Assembly (NCBI GenBank): GCA_028278025.1
Contig: JANQFE010000141.1
Span: 1-39,461 of the forward strand
DNA length: 39,461 nt
DNA from: Thermodesulfobacteriota bacterium
GTDB taxonomy: Bacteria; Desulfobacterota; WTBG01; CAIYCZ01; CAIRTM01
Reading direction: 5' to 3'
The translations under genes and the position numbers were made by a program. Below are positions 9,215 through 16,987 of the stretch, one piece after another; within the stretch, counting starts at the first letter, position 1, and every line of letters begins with the position of its first letter. The notes under the pieces were generated by a model. It had not been told where the DNA came from. It did no database searches and saw only the letters and a program-made list of their open reading frames with translations.

Positions 9215-9580
9215 ATGAAATTATCTGAAATTATTACCATTCTCGAAGCAGATCTTTTAAACGGTCATGACAAACTTGACATGGAAATTGTGGCAGGGTT
9301 TGGTTCAGACCTGATGAGCGACGTGCTTAACCGGGCGACAGATGGTGTCCTTTTGTTAACAGGTCTTACTAACGTACAGGTAATACGTTCTGCCGTGATT
9401 TCTGCTACCACGGCTGTAGTATTTGTAAGAGGCAAGCAGCCCTGTGATGATATTATTGAGCAGGCCCGCAAACACGGATTACCAATTATGGTAACACCGT
9501 TTACCATGTTTACAGCCAGCGGCAAATTATATGAGGGAGGACTACGGGGAATAGAGAACCGGTCCGCAGCTAAACACTGA
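9215..9580 (+). CDS. DRTGG domain protein (first copy)
   Basis: A 121-residue protein consisting of one DRTGG domain, the small ligand-binding-like fold also found in phosphotransacetylase and CBS/HPr-kinase-related proteins. Visible features are the N-terminal helix LSEIITILEADLLNG, the conserved GFGSDLMSDVL, the hydrophobic strand GVLLLTGL, then VVFVRGKQPCDDIIEQARKHGLPIMVTPFTMF. Such stand-alone DRTGG proteins occur repeatedly in gene neighbourhoods of putatively sensory [FeFe] hydrogenases together with RsbW-like ATPases and PHP proteins, exactly as here. The ligand is unknown. A second, related copy lies three genes downstream, with the same SDLMSDVL-type core. First gene of the rightward module, 243 bp from the next gene. 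Confidence 0.82.
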   Translation: MKLSEIITILEADLLNGHDKLDMEIVAGFGSDLMSDVLNRATDGVLLLTGLTNVQVIRSAVISATTAVVFVRGKQPCDDIIEQARKHGLPIMVTPFTMFTASGKLYEGGLRGIENRSAAKH

Positions 9581-9823
9581 TTGTCACACAGAGCACATGA
9601 CGTTATAAGCTGCTGCAAGACCCAGGCCGGCGATTACTTAACCCAATAGATATTCAGATACATTATGTGTTAAAAGAATGCGCCTGAAAAAACATATCTT
9701 GCAAATGCTTCTTATGTCAGTATCTTCTGTTTATGTATTCCCCTTAATCGTATAGATCAGCACCGGTAAACTGTTCCTGCGTCTGTTTCACGTTAAACCG
9801 CAATTAATTGACAAGACAAAAAT

Positions 9824-10246
9824 ATGGCTGAACTAGAAAAAACGTATACGGTGAAACCCAGGGACTTTATACGGGCTGGAGAGGTGTCCATCCAGATACA
9901 GAGCCTGCTTAAAAGCATGGGGGTTACTCCTGATATAGTGAGGCGTGCTTCTGTGTGTGCCTATGAATCAGAAATGAATATAGTCATGTATGGTGGCGAG
10001 GGTACGTTTACCCTCCGAGTCGACCAAGATATGATAATGATTAGGGCCTGCGATGACGGACCCGGTATTGATGATATTGAACTTGCCTTCCAGGAAGGAT
10101 ATTCTACGGCTACGCCTGAATACCGGGAGATAGGTTTTGGAGCAGGTATGGGACTTCCCAATATCAAGAAAAATTCTGATGAAATTCAAGTAGAGTCACA
10201 TAAGGGTGAAGGCACCTGTCTGGTCATATATATTAAGATAAATTAA
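9824..10246 (+). CDS. RsbW-like anti-sigma factor/serine kinase ATPase
   Basis: A 140-residue GHKL ATPase of the RsbW/SpoIIAB type. Such proteins bind or phosphorylate partner proteins in the cytoplasm to control sigma factors or anti-anti-sigma switches. The ATP-binding boxes are visible in order: an N box in YESEMNIVMYGG, G1 as DDGPGI (about residue 77), an F-like segment LAFQEGYSTAT and G2 as GFGAGMGLPNIKK, then the closing strands GEGTCLVIYIKIN. There is no phospho-acceptor domain, so it is not a histidine kinase by itself. It precedes the Fe-S protein by four bases, which makes co-translation likely. In related clusters this ATPase is thought to pass on the state of the hydrogenase-like sensor; that role is inference here. 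Confidence 0.83.
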   Translation: MAELEKTYTVKPRDFIRAGEVSIQIQSLLKSMGVTPDIVRRASVCAYESEMNIVMYGGEGTFTLRVDQDMIMIRACDDGPGIDDIELAFQEGYSTATPEYREIGFGAGMGLPNIKKNSDEIQVESHKGEGTCLVIYIKIN

Positions 10247-10250
10247 TCCA

Positions 10251-11558
10251 GTGAAAAAACAGAGTAAAAAAAAAGGCAGGGTTTTCTACGTTAGAAGAGA
10301 TAGCAGGCTTTGTAACGGCTGCGTGCTGTGTATGAAGGTATGTCCTACAAAGGCTATCCGCGTCAAGAATCGCACAGTTTCTTACATAGCCGGTGATTGT
10401 ATAGATTGCGGGGAGTGCATCAGGGCCTGTCCCCGGGGTGCCGTGAGCGCGCATACAACTGAGAATTTAAAAGTTGAGAAAACAAAAACAATACTGAGTG
10501 TGTCACCTGTTCTTTATACTCAGTTCGGTCCCGGCTATGCTCCCCATGAAATTGATGCCGCCCTGAAAAGTATGGGTTATTATGATGTGTATGACCAGTG
10601 TGAAATGCAGGAAATGTTCAATGTCGCGATGGAGCTTTATATTAATGAAAACAGAAAGAACAAGGATGCTCCCTGGCCGCTTATCTCTCCCGTGTGTCCG
10701 GTAGTGGTAAGGCTCATCGCTTACCGCTTTCCGTCTTTGTTAAGAAATATTCCACCGATCATTCCGCCAAGAGAACTTGTCGCCAGAGAGTCTAAAAAGA
10801 ATGCTGCCCAGCGTTATGGCATTGGTGAAGATGATATAAACGTGCTTCATGTAACACCCTGCTCGGCAAAGATGATATCAATAAAGGATCCTCTTGTTGT
10901 TAAACATTCTTCATTGTACGGAGCAATCGGTATTAATAAAATTTACAATGATGTGATGAAGCATTTGCGTCATGTTGCTGATATCGATAAAGCACCGCAT
11001 TCAAGCGGTATAGGAATAGGCTGGTGCATGTCCGGCGGAGAAATTGCAGGCATGGAGGATGGAAATTTTCTGGCAGTATCCGGCATGCAGGAAACCATAC
11101 AGTATCTTGAAAAGATTGAAATGGGGCTGCTTGGTGAAATAGATTATGTTGAGTTCAGAACCTGTGCTGAAGGCTGTATCGGCGGACCGCTAACCGTATG
11201 TGACAAGTATCAGGCCAAGCATACAATTCAAAGACTGGTAAGACTGTTTGGACCGGAACGGACCGTAAAATGCGGTTATTTGAAGCAGCTCTATAAAAAG
11301 GGCTGGTACTCAAGCGACCGGGAGGCAGGGCCGCCCGTAAGAACGCAGCAGGTGCGCTCCATTGCTGATGCGATTGAGCGTCAGAAGGAAGTTGAAAAAA
11401 TACACAAGATGCTTCCCGGAAAAGAATGCGGAGTGTGTGGCACGCCCAACTGTGAGACATTTGCTGAAGATGTTGCTGATGGAAAGGCAACTGTTGAAGA
11501 GTGCGTGTTTATAAAATGTTTTAAAAATAATACGGAGAAAAAACGTGAAGGCAGGTGA
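10251..11558 (+). CDS. [FeFe]-hydrogenase-like iron-sulfur protein, probably sensory (divergent H-cluster)
   Basis: A 435-residue iron-sulfur protein with a GTG start. Order of parts: two [4Fe-4S] ferredoxin motifs (Cys21/24/27/31 and Cys50/53/56/60), an [FeFe]-hydrogenase large-subunit-like domain (about 80-345), and a C-terminal CxxC-x4-C-x16-C Fe-S motif (Cys393/396/401/418) of the PF04060 kind. In the hydrogenase domain the four cysteines expected to hold the H-cluster cubane are present: Cys149 in SPVCPVV, Cys204 in TPCSAKM, and Cys305 and Cys309 in RTCAEGCIGG. The extra cysteine used for proton transfer in catalytic enzymes (TSCCPGW) is replaced by valine. The third loop is GWCMSGGEIAGM. 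This resembles the group C/D hydrogenases regarded as sensors rather than bulk catalysts. No hydEFG maturation genes are in the window. The end overlaps the next gene by 14 bases. Confidence 0.86.
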   Translation: MKKQSKKKGRVFYVRRDSRLCNGCVLCMKVCPTKAIRVKNRTVSYIAGDCIDCGECIRACPRGAVSAHTTENLKVEKTKTILSVSPVLYTQFGPGYAPHEIDAALKSMGYYDVYDQCEMQEMFNVAMELYINENRKNKDAPWPLISPVCPVVVRLIAYRFPSLLRNIPPIIPPRELVARESKKNAAQRYGIGEDDINVLHVTPCSAKMISIKDPLVVKHSSLYGAIGINKIYNDVMKHLRHVADIDKAPHSSGIGIGWCMSGGEIAGMEDGNFLAVSGMQETIQYLEKIEMGLLGEIDYVEFRTCAEGCIGGPLTVCDKYQAKHTIQRLVRLFGPERTVKCGYLKQLYKKGWYSSDREAGPPVRTQQVRSIADAIERQKEVEKIHKMLPGKECGVCGTPNCETFAEDVADGKATVEECVFIKCFKNNTEKKREGR

Positions 11559-11892
11559 GCTCATAGAAAAACTGCAGGTGGAATTGTCAGCAGGGGCTAC
11601 AGGGCTTGATAATACAGTAGATAACGCATACTGTGGTGATCTGTTGAGCGACGTTATGGCACATGCACCGCAAGGTTCGGTATGGCTTACAATACAGGGA
11701 CACCAGAATATTGTTGCGGTGGCAGTCCTCAAAGAAATTGCCGCCATAATCCTGGTAAACGGACGCATTCCTGATGATGATACCAGGACTAAGGCCGACG
11801 AAGAGGGGATCCCTGTTTTGCTCTCTCAGGACACATCGTATCAGGTGGCCGGTCAGCTTTTCAAACATGGAATTGGCACTGATTGCGGATGA
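11545..11892 (+). CDS. DRTGG domain protein (second copy)
   Basis: A 115-residue DRTGG domain protein, paralogous to the first copy: KAGELIEKLQVELSAG, the core CGDLLSDVMAHAP, then AIILVNGRIPDDDTRTKADEEGIPVLLS. The GTG start lies inside the end of the Fe-S protein gene (14-bp overlap), with GGAGA upstream, and its stop overlaps the PHP gene start as ATGA. This tight packing implies one transcript and roughly equal synthesis. Two diverged DRTGG proteins flanking the sensor suggest a heteromeric or two-input arrangement; ligand and partner are unknown. Confidence 0.82.
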   Translation: MKAGELIEKLQVELSAGATGLDNTVDNAYCGDLLSDVMAHAPQGSVWLTIQGHQNIVAVAVLKEIAAIILVNGRIPDDDTRTKADEEGIPVLLSQDTSYQVAGQLFKHGIGTDCG

Positions 11893-12611
11893 AGCTTTTT
11901 AAGGCCGATTTGCATATTCATTCCTGTCTTTCACCCTGTGCAGATCTTGATATGACTCCCAGGGGTATTATTGAGATGAGTCTGCAAAAAGGATTGGACA
12001 TTATTGCCGTAAGCGATCATAATTCTGCGGAAAATGTCGGTGCTGTAATCAGGGCTGCACAGAACAGGAATTTGACGGTTTTGCCGGGATTAGAGGTAAG
12101 TTCACGGGAGGAGGTGCACTGCCTGGCTTTTTTTAACACCCTGCAGCAGGCTTTAGATCTGCAGGATATAATATACAAGGCACTGAAAGGTACTAACAGA
12201 CCTGATATTTTCGGTGATCAGGTGATCGCAAACGAATGTGATGAAGTGGAAGGTTTTAATGATCGCAGGCTGATCGGTGCTACCGAGCTGACACTCAAAG
12301 AAATTGTCAACCAGGTACACCGGCTCGGTGGTCTGAGCATTGCTTCACACATAGACAGGCCCAGCTACAGTATAATAAGCCAGTTGGGATTCATACCTGA
12401 TGATCTTCATTTGGATGCTCTGGAAATCACCGATTGTACAAAAGGCAGAGAACTCCCTATAAATGAGAAGTTTACACTGGTTTCATTTTCAGATGCGCAT
12501 ACTCCTGATGAAATTGGGCGTGCTGCAACATTTTTCTGGCTCCAGAAGCCCTGCGTAAATGACATTCGCCTGGCCTTAAAAAACGAATCGGGCAGAAGGG
12601 TTGGTGAATGA
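11889..12611 (+). CDS. PHP-domain phosphoesterase
   Basis: A 240-residue metal-dependent phosphoesterase of the PHP family. The metal-binding motifs are intact: DLHIHS (His9, His11), VSDHNS, GLEVSSREEVHCLAFF with its Glu and His, SHIDRPS, and FSDAHTPDEIG near the C terminus. I place the start at the ATG that overlaps the stop of the DRTGG gene (ATGA); a TTG two codons earlier is also in frame. The substrate is unknown. PHP proteins of this group occur in the same clusters as sensory [FeFe] hydrogenases, where a nucleotide or phosphoprotein substrate would be reasonable. The next gene starts with no gap. Confidence 0.86.
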   Translation: MKLFKADLHIHSCLSPCADLDMTPRGIIEMSLQKGLDIIAVSDHNSAENVGAVIRAAQNRNLTVLPGLEVSSREEVHCLAFFNTLQQALDLQDIIYKALKGTNRPDIFGDQVIANECDEVEGFNDRRLIGATELTLKEIVNQVHRLGGLSIASHIDRPSYSIISQLGFIPDDLHLDALEITDCTKGRELPINEKFTLVSFSDAHTPDEIGRAATFFWLQKPCVNDIRLALKNESGRRVGE

Positions 12612-13154
12612 GTGAGGGAAATTTCACTGCATATCATCGACATAGCTGAAAACAGCCTGGCTGCCGGAGCCAGTCTTATAAGCATTACCGTTACCGAGGA
12701 TTCTCAAAGAAATATCTTGAGTGTTACAGTTAATGATAACGGGCGGGGGATTCCTCCAGAAAAGATTAAGAAAGTTCTTGATCCGTTTTTTACAACACGA
12801 ACAACGCGGCGGGTTGGTTTGGGGCTGTCTCTGTTTCGTGAGGCAAGCAGAAGGTGTGAAGGTAAATTTAACATAGAATCAAAAGAATCAATGGGTACCA
12901 GAGTCAGCGCCACCTTCAGGCTCGATCATATAGATTTACCACCTATGGGCAACCTGAGTACAGGGCTGATTGGCCTCATCATGGGATATCCTGATGTGGA
13001 TTTTTATTTTAACCACACTGTTGACGGCAAACAGTTTGAACTTGATACGCGGCTGATAAGGAAAGAGCTTGAAGAGGTGCCCCTGAATAATCCCGCAGTG
13101 TATACATATCTGAAACAAACCATAGGCGCATATGAACAGGAATTAAGAAAATAA
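12612..13154 (+). CDS. HATPase domain protein (histidine-kinase-like ATPase without acceptor domain)
   Basis: A 180-residue protein with a GHKL ATPase domain: N box LHIIDIAENSLAAGAS, G1 DNGRGIP, F box LDPFFTTR and G2 VGLGLSLFREASRR, all within the first 100 residues. It lacks an H-box/dimerisation domain and any transmembrane segment, so it cannot be an ordinary sensor kinase on its own. The last 70 residues (after FRLDHIDL) form a separate small domain I do not recognise. It starts with GTG immediately after the PHP stop codon. This fits the same regulatory module as the RsbW-like ATPase and probably acts on a shared partner. Confidence 0.82.
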   Translation: MREISLHIIDIAENSLAAGASLISITVTEDSQRNILSVTVNDNGRGIPPEKIKKVLDPFFTTRTTRRVGLGLSLFREASRRCEGKFNIESKESMGTRVSATFRLDHIDLPPMGNLSTGLIGLIMGYPDVDFYFNHTVDGKQFELDTRLIRKELEEVPLNNPAVYTYLKQTIGAYEQELRK

Positions 13155-13196
13155 TGTATTTTTTAGTACCGAACTTTTTTATGAGGGCCAGATATT

Positions 13197-13384
13197 ATGC
13201 CTAAGCTCACTATAGAGGAACTTAAAAAAAATAAAGAAAATGCAAAAAATGCGGTAAATGTTTTACTAAATGCCCGGTAAGCGCAATTCAGTGGATTAAG
13301 AAATATCCGGCCTACATCGACAAAGGAAAGTGTGTAAAATGCATGACCTGTTTCAGTGAATGTCCTTTTGATGCGATAGACTAA
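13197..13384 (+). pseudogene. Frameshifted/deleted Fe-S subunit remnant (head of one subunit, ferredoxin tail of another)
   Basis: An ATG with a GAGGGCCAG stretch upstream opens a frame reading MPKLTIEELKKNKE and stops after 27 codons. A second frame of the same strand, open from 13235, encodes a compact double [4Fe-4S] ferredoxin (Cys motifs CKKCGKCFTKCP and CVKCMTCFSECP) ending FDAID at the TAA at 13382. It has no start codon of its own and an in-frame TAA just upstream at 13232. The opening resembles the N terminus of the thioredoxin-like [2Fe-2S] subunit, and the tail resembles the C-terminal ferredoxin of the NuoF-like subunit, that often follow this gene set. I read it as a scar of an internal deletion plus frameshift. 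The alternative is a small ferredoxin broken by a single-base error in the A-rich stretch. Confidence 0.7.
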
Positions 13385-13405
13385 CTGTGTTTTTGCTGAA
13401 CTGCT

Positions 13406-13765
13406 TCAACTGTTTTTTTCATCTTTTATCAACCTGAGCTTAGGGACAGTCGGCTTTTCTTCGGCAGGCTTTTTTTGTTTGGGGGTAACGTCTACAGATA
13501 TTACAAAGTGCTCTTTCTCATCCATGGTAAAAATCTCACCGTTCATCTGGGGTATCCGCAGAATCCAGGTCACATCAGTCGGAGGAATAACCAGAAGTTT
13601 AAAATGGAGATTATACCAGTTCTTTTTTACATTCTTCTCAATATCCTGCACAACCCCGTAAAACAGCCCTGACTGTGAACCTATAAGGATAATATCACCG
13701 GGCGAAGTATTTGATTTAAATGCGAGTGTATTTTTAAGATTGTCCAGTATTTTCTGTAATTCCAT
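13406..13765 (-). CDS. Small conserved-looking protein of unknown function
   Basis: A 119-residue protein I do not recognise. It reads as a real gene: balanced composition, an N-terminal amphipathic helix (LQKILDNLKNTLAF), a beta-rich middle (GDIILIGSQSGLFYGVVQDIEKNVKKNWYNLHFKLLVIPPTDVTWILR) and a lysine/proline-rich tail. No signal peptide, membrane segment or cysteine is present. It converges tail to tail with the ferredoxin remnant (21 bp between stops), so it is not part of that module. The ribosome binding site is weak. The beta-rich core could be an SH3- or PilZ-like barrel, but that is a guess. Confidence 0.6.
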   Translation of the reverse strand: MELQKILDNLKNTLAFKSNTSPGDIILIGSQSGLFYGVVQDIEKNVKKNWYNLHFKLLVIPPTDVTWILRIPQMNGEIFTMDEKEHFVISVDVTPKQKKPAEEKPTVPKLRLIKDEKNS

Positions 13766-13792
13766 ATCGCTCTCTTATTTAGTTCTTATATT

Positions 13793-13925
13793 TAAATTTA
13801 GGGGTAAAGCTTTAGCGAGGTCTTTAGTTTTGATTGCTGCAGGCTACGTGCTTGCTGGAACGACTATTAGTATAGTTCAGGTTGAGGCTCGCACTGCCCT
13901 TGCTGCTCAAAACCAAAGACCTTCA
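13793..13925. repeat. Dispersed repeat able to form a long imperfect hairpin (copy 1)
   Basis: The segment has a 16-bp near-perfect inverted pair, 13818-13833 against 13907-13922 (one mismatch). The pairing continues inward through GC-rich blocks to a loop of about 27 nt. The left half recurs at the right end of the window (39381-39461) in the same orientation at roughly 80 percent identity, including the shared run TTGCTGGAACGACT or its variant. It contains no ORF with family resemblance. It is a small non-autonomous repeat or structured RNA element; this and the palindrome at 13955 are the main content of the 455-bp gap before the DUF1186 gene. Confidence 0.72.
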
Positions 13926-13954
13926 CCGATCAACTGACAAATTAAAGTGTGACG

Positions 13955-13968
13955 CTATACTAGTATAG
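13955..13968. repeat. Perfect 14-bp palindrome
   Basis: CTATACTAGTATAG is a perfect palindrome just outside the right arm of the hairpin repeat and 250 bp before the DUF1186/SEC-C gene. It could be an operator. The rest of the gap to 14220 is AT-rich, with no gene or clear promoter seen. Confidence 0.45.
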
Positions 13969-14220
13969 ATACTCGCTGTTTGTCACTATCTTATAGCATA
14001 CATTATATCTAAGCGATAAAAATCTTAATGTTTCGCAGAGATAATCCGAAAGAGGAAAAGTGTGTTTAAGGCCGAGGCCGAAGCTGAAGCGTTTTTTCAT
14101 ATAATAAAGAATCAGTTGCTATTACAACGTTTTGTTGAATAAATGTGTATAAAAATAAAAGTTAAAACAAATATTTAAATACATAACTTAATAATTAACT
14201 TTACAACAAGTCGCTATACC

Positions 14221-15438
14221 ATGCATTATGCTCCGCCTAAAATAATAAACATATATCAGGATGTAACGGATGAAGAGTTTTTTAATATTGTTTTTTCTGA
14301 AGAAGACCGTCTTGATCTTGTATATGTACGGGAAGCAAAAAAACGACAAGATAGAACGGTTCCATACTTTTGTTCGATTCTTGCAAAAGAAGAAAATTAC
14401 ACCTGGAATGATAAACGGTTTTGGGGAGTTGTGCATGCAGTATATATTTTAGGAATTTTATCGGATGAACGTGCAATACACGCATTGATCACGGCCGGAA
14501 AGTTTGCCGACACTTATGCAAATGAATGGATACTCGACGCACTGCCGGAGTGTTATTTGAGGCTGGGGAGAAAATCTGTTCCAGAACTTATGCATCACAT
14601 TACAAAGTGCAAAGCAATGAGCAGTCCTGCCATAGCAAGTGCGGCTCTAGGGCTATGGAACATATGGTATGCATATCCTGATACGAAGAAAAAGATCGAG
14701 AGTTTCTTGCTGTCGATAATAAAATCACCTGATACAAGTCTTGAAATACGTACAAATCTTATAGCAGATTTTGCTAAAATAGGTCGCAAAGATTTGAAGC
14801 CTTTGCTGGATGGATTCTATGAGCGTGGTGAAACCGATTTAAATATTTTTATGCGCGATGATATTGAACGATTATTTGCTGGAGAGGACAAACCCACGCT
14901 TTCACACTACGATTTGGACGAATTTTATAAGCCGGAGGAAATTGCCGGGCGTCAGCAGATATGGGCAGAAGAGCAGGAAAAACTGCGGCATGAAGCTGTA
15001 GACGAGTATATTCTGCAAAATTATAAAACAATCGGTAAGCAGGAAAACTGCCCCTGCGGTTCCGGTAAACAGTTTGAAGACTGCCATTTAATCTGGGCTG
15101 AACAGCAGCTGCAGAGATTAAAAGAGAAAGGAAAAGTAATTACTGATGCTATGATGCAGGAAATACCGGTTGTAGCTGAACGTCTCTATGAGAATGAGTT
15201 GCGCAGATTCCTGGCCCGCAAGAAAAAAACGAGACTTTTTTCAGAACTTAAGGCAAAGGTAATGGAATTGACCCATGCCCCTATAGATGATTTCATATCC
15301 GGCAGTTTTGTAACATATTTTGAGCCGATTTTTGCCAAAATAGGATTTGACGGGGCAAAGGATTACAAGATATTTATGAAAAGTTTTATGGAATACTTCA
15401 ACGCGCTTTCCCGCCAACGATACACACCTACATTTTAG
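14221..15438 (+). CDS. DUF1186-like protein with internal SEC-C zinc motif
   Basis: A 405-residue soluble protein. Residues 1-220 are helical and resemble DUF1186 or HEAT-like repeats (VVHAVYILGILSDERAIHALI, then ANEWILDALPECYLRLG). A SEC-C motif follows at about 277-289 (CPCGSGKQFEDCH), a zinc-binding knuckle shared with SecA and many adaptor proteins. The last 110 residues are helical and unassigned. No signal or membrane segment. The start has no visible ribosome binding site, but the next in-frame ATG would remove much of the first helix. It is the first gene of a rightward run leading to the AAA/VWA pair. Function unknown; an adaptor role is only suggested by SEC-C. Confidence 0.78.
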   Translation: MHYAPPKIINIYQDVTDEEFFNIVFSEEDRLDLVYVREAKKRQDRTVPYFCSILAKEENYTWNDKRFWGVVHAVYILGILSDERAIHALITAGKFADTYANEWILDALPECYLRLGRKSVPELMHHITKCKAMSSPAIASAALGLWNIWYAYPDTKKKIESFLLSIIKSPDTSLEIRTNLIADFAKIGRKDLKPLLDGFYERGETDLNIFMRDDIERLFAGEDKPTLSHYDLDEFYKPEEIAGRQQIWAEEQEKLRHEAVDEYILQNYKTIGKQENCPCGSGKQFEDCHLIWAEQQLQRLKEKGKVITDAMMQEIPVVAERLYENELRRFLARKKKTRLFSELKAKVMELTHAPIDDFISGSFVTYFEPIFAKIGFDGAKDYKIFMKSFMEYFNALSRQRYTPTF

Positions 15439-15583
15439 CTGCGCCCGGCAGCAGATGACCTGTCTGAGAGTTTAAAACATTATTCATTTATGTTATAGTT
15501 AATAAAAACAGTTCCCTGAAATTAAAGGGTAGTAAGCACATAAATAAACTTTTGCACAGTTAGTTTTTTTTATTAAGGGAGTA

Positions 15584-16987
15584 ATGTCCACAACAGTACA
15601 GACCCTTGCTGATGTAAAAAATTGCGGTTACTCTTTCAGAACGGCAAAAGACGGCCTTGCGCAGATCGTGCGTAAGAAGGTCCTTGCCGGTGAAGAGCTT
15701 TTTCCTGATATATTTGGTATTGAAACAGCAAAAAGAAGATTTATCGAGATTATGTCTGCAGGCCGGGGCGGGCTGCTTACCGGTGAATATGGCGTTGCCA
15801 AGACCGACCTTGCCAAGCATCTAGTAAGTTTGCTTAATGAATACTATATTTCGGAACCGGTTTTTGCGGTTGAACAGTGTCCGGTGCAGGAAGATCCGCA
15901 CATATTATTACAGTATATGAATGGCTCTGCCGCTACGCGATTACCGTATGCGGTTGAGCCGTGCCCGATTTGTAAGAACCTCATAAAGAATGCTTGCGGT
16001 GATCCAGAAAAGATAACAGTACGCAGACTTGATCGGCTTGTAGAAGGAACCGGTTTTGCCAGAGTGCAGGGTGGCGGGGATGTGCTGCCGGAAGAAATTG
16101 TCGGCACGTATAATTTGTTAAAGCTTGCGCAGATTGGAGACCCTTTTGACCCGAGAGTATTCGAACCGGGCAAGATCGGCCAGTCCAGCCGGGGAGTGCT
16201 GTTTGTAGATGAAATAGGCAAACTGCCTGAAAATGCCCAGCATGCCCTGATTCAGGCTGCTCAGGAAAGCATAGTAACTCCCGCCAAAACCAGGGAAACG
16301 TTTCCTGTTGATTTCCTGTTAGTGGCAACAACCAATCCTGTTGATGAGGAATATATTTGCGGTGCCGTGCGTGACCGTCTGGTGAGCATTAAGATTCCCC
16401 TTGTGGGGCTTGAAGAAGAAATAAGGATTGTTCAGAAAGAAATTGAAAAAGACAAGTCCATGATATATGTTCCGGGCCTTTTTGTGAAACTTGCTGTAGA
16501 GGTTGTCAGAGCCTTGAGGGGTGATGAGCGGCTGGAGATAGGTCCACGCACAAGCATTAATGCCGGACTTATCAGCAGGAGTTCTGCCCGGCTTGAAGAC
16601 AGAGGTGTTGTTTCTTACTGTAATATAAAAGAGGGTATTTATACTGCCATACTCGGTAAAGCCCTTTTTGAGGACACGTCAGATATTGAGAAAAAAATTG
16701 ATGAAGTGTTCCCGGAGATATCTTCCTATATTGAACACAATATTGATAGTATTGAACTTCCGAAAATAACTCGATATTGCAGAGATTTTTTAGGCGATGC
16801 TGATGTGTTTTGTGCATCTGCTCTCAAAAAAATAATTCAGGATACTGAAGAAATGCAAGAGATTGGAAAATTTTCCCAATGGATTTACAGTCAAGAAACA
16901 ATTTATAAATATAGAATTTATGAGGTTATGGCAGAGTACCTTGAAGCATATGAGCGAGGATGTGTCAAAGGTGAAAAACCTCTTTGA
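15584..16987 (+). CDS. AAA+ ATPase of the magnesium-chelatase ChlI / MoxR type with cysteine insert
   Basis: A 467-residue AAA+ ATPase. Walker A is GEYGVAKT (67-74), the AKT form usual in MoxR-type proteins. Walker B is RGVLFVDEIGKL (203-213), sensor 1 is ATTNP (248-252), and arginines in GAVRDRL follow. The stretch FEPGKIGQSSRGVLFVDE is close to the ChlI/BchI pattern. Between Walker A and B lies an insert with CPVQEDP (Cys99) and CPIC (Cys127, Cys130), recalling the insert of PrkA/YeaG and suggesting metal binding. Such ATPases work with a VWA-domain partner to remodel or insert metal into a target, and the VWA gene follows with a 38-bp overlap. AAGGGAG lies directly before the ATG. The target is unknown. 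Confidence 0.82.
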   Translation: MSTTVQTLADVKNCGYSFRTAKDGLAQIVRKKVLAGEELFPDIFGIETAKRRFIEIMSAGRGGLLTGEYGVAKTDLAKHLVSLLNEYYISEPVFAVEQCPVQEDPHILLQYMNGSAATRLPYAVEPCPICKNLIKNACGDPEKITVRRLDRLVEGTGFARVQGGGDVLPEEIVGTYNLLKLAQIGDPFDPRVFEPGKIGQSSRGVLFVDEIGKLPENAQHALIQAAQESIVTPAKTRETFPVDFLLVATTNPVDEEYICGAVRDRLVSIKIPLVGLEEEIRIVQKEIEKDKSMIYVPGLFVKLAVEVVRALRGDERLEIGPRTSINAGLISRSSARLEDRGVVSYCNIKEGIYTAILGKALFEDTSDIEKKIDEVFPEISSYIEHNIDSIELPKITRYCRDFLGDADVFCASALKKIIQDTEEMQEIGKFSQWIYSQETIYKYRIYEVMAEYLEAYERGCVKGEKPL

